21,569 bases of DNA from an uncultured Eubacteriales bacterium (GTDB lineage Bacteria; Bacillota; Clostridia; Oscillospirales; CAG-272), in NCBI GenBank assembly GCA_902491535.1, contig CABUHS010000031.1, positions 1-21,569 on the forward strand. Direction: 5' to 3'. Both the position numbers and the translations under genes were made by a program. The notes beneath the pieces were generated by a model. That model saw nothing but the letters and a program-made list of their open reading frames with translations. It ran no database searches and had not been told where the DNA came from. Positions 16,701-21,569 of the stretch are shown here, in pieces. The number at the start of each line of letters is the position of its first letter. Within the stretch, counting starts at the first letter, position 1.

Positions 16701-17063
16701 GACTTTACCGCCACTTTGTGAAGTCGATTTCGAGGATTTTGCACTTTCTTTCGCATTGATTTTCAGGAATGCTTTACCCTGCTCCAAATATAAATCCTGT
16801 TGTTCAGGTGACAGAGCGCGATAAATTCTCAATATTTCCTCTTCATTTCTGCTTTGTGTATATGGTGAACGATTATCAATCAGATAATCTACAGTTACAT
16901 TGAAATAATTGGCAATATCCTTTAATGTTTGAAAATCAGGTTCTCTACTGTCTTGAATATAATTTCCCAGCGTAGACGGAGCTATATTTAAATCAGACGC
17001 AAGTTGCTTCTGTGTTATGTTTCTATCATTAATAAGACTTCTAAGTATATCTCCAAATTTCAT
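16695..17063 (-). CDS. XRE-family (Cro/CI-type) transcriptional regulator
   Basis: This 122-residue protein has an N-terminal helix-turn-helix of about residues 5-60: QKQLASDLNIAPSTLGNYIQ gives the two DNA-contact helices, and VTVDYLIDN is the usual end of the domain. A second helical segment, about residues 70-105 (EEEILRIYRALSPEQQDLYL), probably dimerises. The tail is Ser/Lys-rich. Start: ATG at 17063 with AGAGGTG just upstream. It is transcribed away from the collagen-like gene, sharing a 135-bp intergenic region. The arrangement suggests a repressor of both its own gene and the neighbour. Confidence 0.85.
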   Translation of the reverse strand: MKFGDILRSLINDRNITQKQLASDLNIAPSTLGNYIQDSREPDFQTLKDIANYFNVTVDYLIDNRSPYTQSRNEEEILRIYRALSPEQQDLYLEQGKAFLKINAKESAKSSKSTSQSGGKVG

Positions 17064-17091
17064 TTCATCACCTCTATATATAATATTCTAC

Positions 17092-17103
17092 AATACATGT
17101 GTT
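17092..17103. promoter_or_regulatory. Possible second operator half-site cluster near the XRE gene
   Basis: AATACATGTGTT is a near-palindrome (one mismatched pair each side) and contains AATACA, the half-site of the perfect palindrome at 17150-17163. It lies about 30 bp upstream of the XRE start, where an autoregulator would bind. Confidence 0.3.
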
Positions 17104-17131
17104 ATATTTTCTTGAAATTACACAAATAGGG

Positions 17132-17163
17132 TTGACTAAACTATAAATGTGTATTATAATACA
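17132..17163 (+). promoter_or_regulatory. Promoter of the collagen-like gene with overlapping operator
   Basis: TTGACT (17132-17137), 17-bp spacer, TATAAT (17155-17160). The -10 is embedded in the perfect 14-bp palindrome TGTATTATAATACA (17150-17163). A protein bound there would block RNA polymerase; the adjacent XRE product is the obvious candidate. Confidence 0.7.
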
Positions 17164-17198
17164 AGTAACTGTATCAATTCATGCAAAGGAGAATTGCC

Positions 17199-20100
17199 AT
17201 GAACATAATGGATAAATCAGCATTAAATAAAACAGAAATGAGACAAGATCAGTCTATATCTCCGGAGTCTCCCAATCAAAGGAACATCCTTTGGAAGAAA
17301 ATTGTACTGATAGTTGTCATGATACTGCTTATGATACTGACGTCAGTAATCGTGTCAAGCATAGTACATAAGCGTGGCGGCGAGAGTGTTCCTGTGTCGG
17401 GGAAAGTTGAAAACGGACTCTCAGCTTATGAACTGGCAGTACAGCAAGGTTATGACGGAAGCGTGCAGGACTGGCTCGCCTCTCTGTCAGGCAAATCTGC
17501 CTATGATATTGCGGTGGATAACGGCTACACAGGTTCTGAGGAAGAGTGGGCTTCAGCTCTTGCGGCTTCTGCCAAGCAGGGAAACAAGGATATAAAAACA
17601 GCTTCATTCTCCGAAAAGGGAGAACTTCTTATCACCCTTTCTGATAATACTGTTTTGAATCTTGGCAAGGCTGTAGGCGCAGACGGTAAAAACGGTGCAA
17701 ATGGTATGAATGGCAAAGATGGAGTTAACGGAAAAGATGGTATTAACGGAATCAATGGGCAGGATGGAAAAGACGGTCAGAACGGTGCGGACGGAAAGAA
17801 TGGCGTTGACGGTAAAGACGGAGTAAACGGTGTCGGTATCACAGCCGCAAATATCAACACTGACGGTCAGCTTGTGCTGAACTTCTCAGACGGCAACACT
17901 GTAAATCTTGATAAAGTTGTAGGAATGAACGGCAAAGACGGCGTGAGCGTTGCAAAGTCTGCGATCAGCGAAAGCGGAGAACTGATTCTCACCTATTCCA
18001 ACGGACAGAGTGCAAATCTCGGCAAGGTAATAGGTACAAACGGCAAAGATGGATTGAATGGTACAAACGGTATCAATGGAACTGACGGAGCGGACGGCGT
18101 AAGCATTACAAATTCATCAATCAATCCTTCGGGCGAGCTTGTGTTGACCTATTCAGATGGAACTGTTTCTAATCTTGGCGTTGTAATCGGAAGCAATGGC
18201 ACAAACGGAGCAGATGGAAAAGACGGCATTGACGGAGTCAATGGGCAGGATGGCACTAACGGTGTTGACGGAATAGGTGTGACAGGCGCGGAAATCAATT
18301 CTAATGGAGAACTTGTTCTCACTTATTCCAACGGTCAGCGTTCCAACCTTGGCAATGTAATCGGTGCTACAGGAAAAGACGGTAAGGATGGTATTGACGG
18401 AACGAATGGTACGGATGGCAAAGATGGTACTAACGGAATCAATGGCGTTGATGGTAAGGACGGGGCAGATGGTATCAGCGTGATTAAGTCTGTAATCAAT
18501 GCAAAAGGTGAGCTTATGCTGACTTATTCCAACAATACCGTCCAAAATCTCGGTGTTGTCGTCGGTGCAAACGGAAAAGACGGCACGAACGGTGTTGACG
18601 GTACCAACGGAAAAGACGGTGCCAACGGCAAAGACGGTGCTAACGGAACAAACGGTACGGACGGCAAAGACGGTGTCGGTATCAGCAATATTACAGTAAA
18701 TGCAAGCGGAGAACTTGAAATCACGCTGACTAGCGGTACCACTATGAATCTCGGAACGGTCAAGGGTGCCGACGGCGCTAATGGTAAAGATGGTGTCAAT
18801 GGCGCCGACGGTAAGAATGGAGCAAACGGTACTGACGGCAAGGATGGTATCGGAATTTCTGAAACTGCTGTTAATTCTTACGGTGAGCTGGTTGTTACTT
18901 ATTCCGATGGAAAGGCTGTGAATCTCGGAAAAGTTGTAGGTAAAGATGGTCAAGATGGCAAAGACGGTGTAAACGGTACGAATGGTATTGATGGATCCGA
19001 TGGTCAGGACGGCGTTGGCGTGACTAAAACAGAGATCAATGCGGATGGTGAACTGCTGATTACCTATTCGAACGGAGATACGGCAAATCTCGGCGTTGTA
19101 ATTGGTCAGAACGGTCAAAATGGTACTGACGGTAAGGACGGCGTAAATGGTGTAGATGGAACAGATGGTATTGGCATTTCCAAAACGGAAATTAATGCCG
19201 GCGGTGAATTGATTGTTACCTACTCCAACGGAACTACGCAGAATCTCGGTGTGATTGTCGGTACAGATGGTAGTAATGGCAAGGACGGAATTGCTCCGCA
19301 GGTTCGTATCCATACAGAAACAAACGAATGGGAAGTATCTGCCGACAACGGCGCAACATGGACTTCTACCGGCGTGAAAGCTACCGGAGCGAATGGAAAG
19401 GACGGTAAGGACGGCAAAGATGGTACGAACGGTATTGACGGTACCAACGGAACAAATGGTAAAGATGGCACGAATGGCACCGATGGAAAAGACGGTATCG
19501 GTATCACGAATGTCAATATCAATGCCGAAAAGGAACTTGTGCTGACCTTCTCCGATAATTCAAACATTAATCTCGGATGTATTGTCGGAAAAGATGGTAA
19601 GAACGGAACAAACGGTCAGGACGGTAAAGACGGAGCGGACGGTGTTGGAATTGCCGATGTCACCATCACCAAAGAGGGCGCTTTGAATGTCACGCTGACA
19701 AACGGAACGGCGCTCAATCTCGGTAACATAAAAGGTGCTGACGGTATCGGTATTTCCAAATCTGCGATCAATGCAAGCGGTGAACTGGTGCTGACATATA
19801 CCAACGGTGAAACGGTCAATCTCGGCAATGTGGTCGGTACAAACGGTGCTGACGGCAGAGACGGAACGAATGGTGTTGACGGTGTTGGTATAAAAACGGT
19901 TACCCTTTCTGCTTCGGGTGATCTGAGTATTCTCATGACCGATAATTCTGTTTACAACCTTGGCAATGTCAAAGGCGAAAAAGGCGACAAGGGCGATACC
20001 GGCGCGAAAGGTGAAAAGGGCGATAAAGGTGACAAAGGCGACCCCGGTGTCGACGGTAAGGACGGTAAAGACGGCAGAGGAATTGCCAAAACCGAGCTTG

Positions 20101-20771
20101 TGAACGGTGAGCTGATTATTACTTATACGGATGGGACAAGTGATAATTTAGGAAGTATCGGTTGTACTATTGATGAACGTTTAGCCTTTTCTCTGCTTGA
20201 TAACGGGACATACAGTGTAAGCATAATCAATACACCATCATGTAAAAACAGCGATGCTGACATCATTATTCCAAATGAACACAATGGTATACCCGTAACG
20301 GCGATTGCGGATAACGGATTCAAAGACTGCAAAAACGTGGTACGTGTTGGCATACCGAATTCTATCACGACAATTGGCCAATATGCATTCTTTAATTGTC
20401 GGTCATTAATAGGCGTCACTATTCCGAAAAGTGTTACATCTATTGGAGATTATGCTTTTGGAAACTGCGTAAAATTGAGTAATATTGCACTCTCAAATGG
20501 TCTTGTCACAATTGGTAGCTATACTTTTTCATACTGTGAGGCATTAGAAAGTATAGCGATACCGACGACGCTGACCAATATTGGTGCATATGCATTTGAA
20601 CATTGTTATTCTTTGAAATATGCGTATTTTGAGGAGATGACTTGGGAAGCGCGTACCCACAATCCTGAGACGATACATTTTCCACGTGAGAATCTACTGG
20701 ATCCATCTAAAGCAGCACAGTACCTGACTGACTATAAAGTAGATGCTGATTGGCGGAAGCTTAATCTGTAA
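17199..20771 (+). CDS. Membrane-anchored collagen-like stalk protein with BspA-type LRR head
   Basis: This 1190-residue surface protein is probably an adhesin. Residues 1-32 are cytoplasmic-like and 33-56 form one hydrophobic anchor (VLIVVMILLMILTSVIVSSI) without a clear cleavage site. Two short repeats of SAY-x-x-AV-x-x-GY-x-G-x-x-x-x-W follow at 75-96 and 100-122, a motif also seen before collagen-like parts of phage-type proteins. Residues 160-959 alternate Gly-X-Y runs (about 120 triplets) with 15 copies of a roughly 31-residue beta-module (GI-x-x-x-x-IN-x-x-GELVLTYS-x-G-x-x-x-NLG-x-VVG) and one variant (IAPQVRIHTETNEWEVS). Residues 989-1190 form the head, with about five LRR_5/BspA repeats (SITTIGQYAFFNCRSL type). 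Start: ATG at 17199, AAAGGAG seven bases upstream; a frame-upstream ATG at 17181 overlaps the RBS. No LPxTG motif. Confidence 0.85.
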   Translation: MNIMDKSALNKTEMRQDQSISPESPNQRNILWKKIVLIVVMILLMILTSVIVSSIVHKRGGESVPVSGKVENGLSAYELAVQQGYDGSVQDWLASLSGKSAYDIAVDNGYTGSEEEWASALAASAKQGNKDIKTASFSEKGELLITLSDNTVLNLGKAVGADGKNGANGMNGKDGVNGKDGINGINGQDGKDGQNGADGKNGVDGKDGVNGVGITAANINTDGQLVLNFSDGNTVNLDKVVGMNGKDGVSVAKSAISESGELILTYSNGQSANLGKVIGTNGKDGLNGTNGINGTDGADGVSITNSSINPSGELVLTYSDGTVSNLGVVIGSNGTNGADGKDGIDGVNGQDGTNGVDGIGVTGAEINSNGELVLTYSNGQRSNLGNVIGATGKDGKDGIDGTNGTDGKDGTNGINGVDGKDGADGISVIKSVINAKGELMLTYSNNTVQNLGVVVGANGKDGTNGVDGTNGKDGANGKDGANGTNGTDGKDGVGISNITVNASGELEITLTSGTTMNLGTVKGADGANGKDGVNGADGKNGANGTDGKDGIGISETAVNSYGELVVTYSDGKAVNLGKVVGKDGQDGKDGVNGTNGIDGSDGQDGVGVTKTEINADGELLITYSNGDTANLGVVIGQNGQNGTDGKDGVNGVDGTDGIGISKTEINAGGELIVTYSNGTTQNLGVIVGTDGSNGKDGIAPQVRIHTETNEWEVSADNGATWTSTGVKATGANGKDGKDGKDGTNGIDGTNGTNGKDGTNGTDGKDGIGITNVNINAEKELVLTFSDNSNINLGCIVGKDGKNGTNGQDGKDGADGVGIADVTITKEGALNVTLTNGTALNLGNIKGADGIGISKSAINASGELVLTYTNGETVNLGNVVGTNGADGRDGTNGVDGVGIKTVTLSASGDLSILMTDNSVYNLGNVKGEKGDKGDTGAKGEKGDKGDKGDPGVDGKDGKDGRGIAKTELVNGELIITYTDGTSDNLGSIGCTIDERLAFSLLDNGTYSVSIINTPSCKNSDADIIIPNEHNGIPVTAIADNGFKDCKNVVRVGIPNSITTIGQYAFFNCRSLIGVTIPKSVTSIGDYAFGNCVKLSNIALSNGLVTIGSYTFSYCEALESIAIPTTLTNIGAYAFEHCYSLKYAYFEEMTWEARTHNPETIHFPRENLLDPSKAAQYLTDYKVDADWRKLNL
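17676..20075 (+). repeat. Collagen-like triplets alternating with beta-modules
   Basis: The coding DNA consists of imperfect 9-bp triplet units (GGT AAA GAC, GGT ACN AAC and similar) interrupted by 15 related ~93-bp modules plus one variant. Codons vary between copies, so these are old, selected repeats rather than a fresh expansion, but they remain a plausible substrate for copy-number change. Confidence 0.9.
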
Positions 20772-20888
20772 ACGAATTTTCTTTCAAATTTATGCAGACA
20801 AATCATTGATCATGACGAACATAACATGTCAGTCTGTAGAGCAAAAATGAATTTTGAAATTAGTAATAAATGATTAGGAGGTAAAAAA

Positions 20889-21260
20889 ATGCTTACAACA
20901 ACCAGTGGAATTCATAAGATTTCAGCTAAATTATCCGAGACAGATTTAGAAATCATCCGAACCTATATTCAGGGAGCAGTTGATGGTTTTTGCAACAACA
21001 ATCCGAATCAAAGATTCTCAGTCCGCATATTATTCGGCGGCGAGAACGGAATTTGGAGCTACAGACCGTTGGATAAGATTTTTACATATCACGCATCTAA
21101 CGGTTCTTCAGATCCACAAAAGCAATCAGCTATTGATGTAGGTTGGTTGCTGAAAGATGTTTTGGAGCGCGATGTAAAGTGGAAGTATGAAATGGTGAAA
21201 GAATACGGAAATGAATATCGCAGGATTTCAAATTCCACTCCCTCTTCTGAAAACCAGTAA
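20889..21260 (+). CDS. Small unknown protein, 123 residues
   Basis: I do not recognise this family. Residues about 14-40 form an amphipathic helix (LSETDLEIIRTYIQGAVDGF). A beta-rich part follows (FSVRILFGGENGIWSYRPL), then a long helix (about 80-113) rich in Lys/Glu. No signal peptide or membrane segment. The start is firm: AGGAGG (20876-20881) lies seven bases before the ATG, the strongest RBS in the island. It lies 117 bp after the collagen-like gene with no clear terminator between and is followed by one, so it is probably the second gene of that operon. It appears to be a cytosolic partner, regulator or unrelated cargo. Confidence 0.75.
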   Translation: MLTTTSGIHKISAKLSETDLEIIRTYIQGAVDGFCNNNPNQRFSVRILFGGENGIWSYRPLDKIFTYHASNGSSDPQKQSAIDVGWLLKDVLERDVKWKYEMVKEYGNEYRRISNSTPSSENQ

Positions 21261-21278
21261 TTACATCAAAAGAATTGC

Positions 21279-21317
21279 AAAAGACGCTAAGGCTAAAACC
21301 TCAGCGTCTTTTTTTGT
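21279..21317 (+). terminator. Intrinsic terminator of the island operon
   Basis: AAAAGACGCT (21279-21288) pairs with AGCGTCTTTT (21303-21312), with an inner AGG/CCT after one mismatch. A run of T follows (21309-21315). Confidence 0.85.
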
Positions 21318-21429
21318 TTGCTCACTATTCGGTTATACAGATTCATAGAGGGCTATTTATTTTTACGGGGCACTCGTTCGTAAAACATAAACAAGCGGCT
21401 CTGTGAGTGTTATGGATTTTAATATACCG

Positions 21430-21569
<140 letters not shown>

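Noticed and set aside
16550..16756. 68-codon minus-strand frame across the XRE end and tRNA fragment
   Set aside because: Overlaps the XRE gene in another frame and covers the hairpin at 16614-16641; no coding signals.
18153..19313. Long open frame (386 codons) antisense to the collagen-like gene
   Set aside because: It is a by-product of the 9-bp repeat composition: its product is a Thr/Ile/Val repeat with no ribosome binding site or domain.
17676..20075. CRISPR-like regular repeats
   Set aside because: Repeats are in-frame protein repeats (Gly-X-Y and beta-modules) with no identical direct repeats separated by unique spacers.

Overview
The window reads as a chromosomal segment from an anaerobic, saccharolytic member of the Clostridia (Bacillota), probably gut-associated. 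The evidence is consensus sigma-A promoters, strong AGGAGG-type ribosome binding sites, a clostridial-type AlaRS with a Cys-rich insertion, and a pyruvate formate-lyase operon behind a ZTP (pfl-motif) riboswitch. Genus cannot be assigned from sequence inspection.

Layout. (1) 1-204, minus: the 5' part of a HAD-type hydrolase, cut by the window edge. (2) 472-4859, plus: two tandem, clearly paralogous, secreted parallel beta-helix proteins resembling GH141, behind a near-perfect extended -10 promoter. (3) 4860-5049: a multi-stem RNA-like region closed by an 18-bp terminator hairpin, a good candidate for a structured ncRNA. (4) 5136-8772: a translationally coupled pair, a TerB_N/TerB_C-type protein and a DUF2791/BrxD-like P-loop ATPase. 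The helicase that usually accompanies such pairs is absent. (5) 8831-11473: alaS, ending in a cluster of three terminator hairpins. (6) 11654-14592, minus: pflB-pflA, controlled by a sigma-A promoter, a ZTP aptamer and an intrinsic terminator. (7) 14864-16105, minus: an intracellular GH29 alpha-L-fucosidase with its own promoter.

(8) 16511-21555 is the accessory region. The right window edge cuts an initiator tRNA-fMet gene (minus strand). Its 3' 47 nt, plus about 75 bp of trailing DNA including the tRNA terminator, recur about 5.0 kb away at 16432-16557 as a truncated tRNA fragment. This is the signature of integration at the anticodon region of a tRNA. The enclosed DNA carries an XRE regulator, a divergent 1190-residue membrane-anchored collagen-like protein with a BspA-type leucine-rich-repeat head, and a small unknown protein. 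No integrase is visible, so the segment is either a non-autonomous cargo island or one part of a larger array continuing past the window edge.

How parts may connect. The GH141-like and GH29 enzymes suggest use of fucosylated or complex plant/host glycans. PFL makes formate, which feeds 10-formyl-THF and purine synthesis, the process the ZTP riboswitch senses. In the island, a perfect 14-bp palindrome over the -10 box of the collagen-like gene makes that gene the obvious target of the adjacent XRE repressor.
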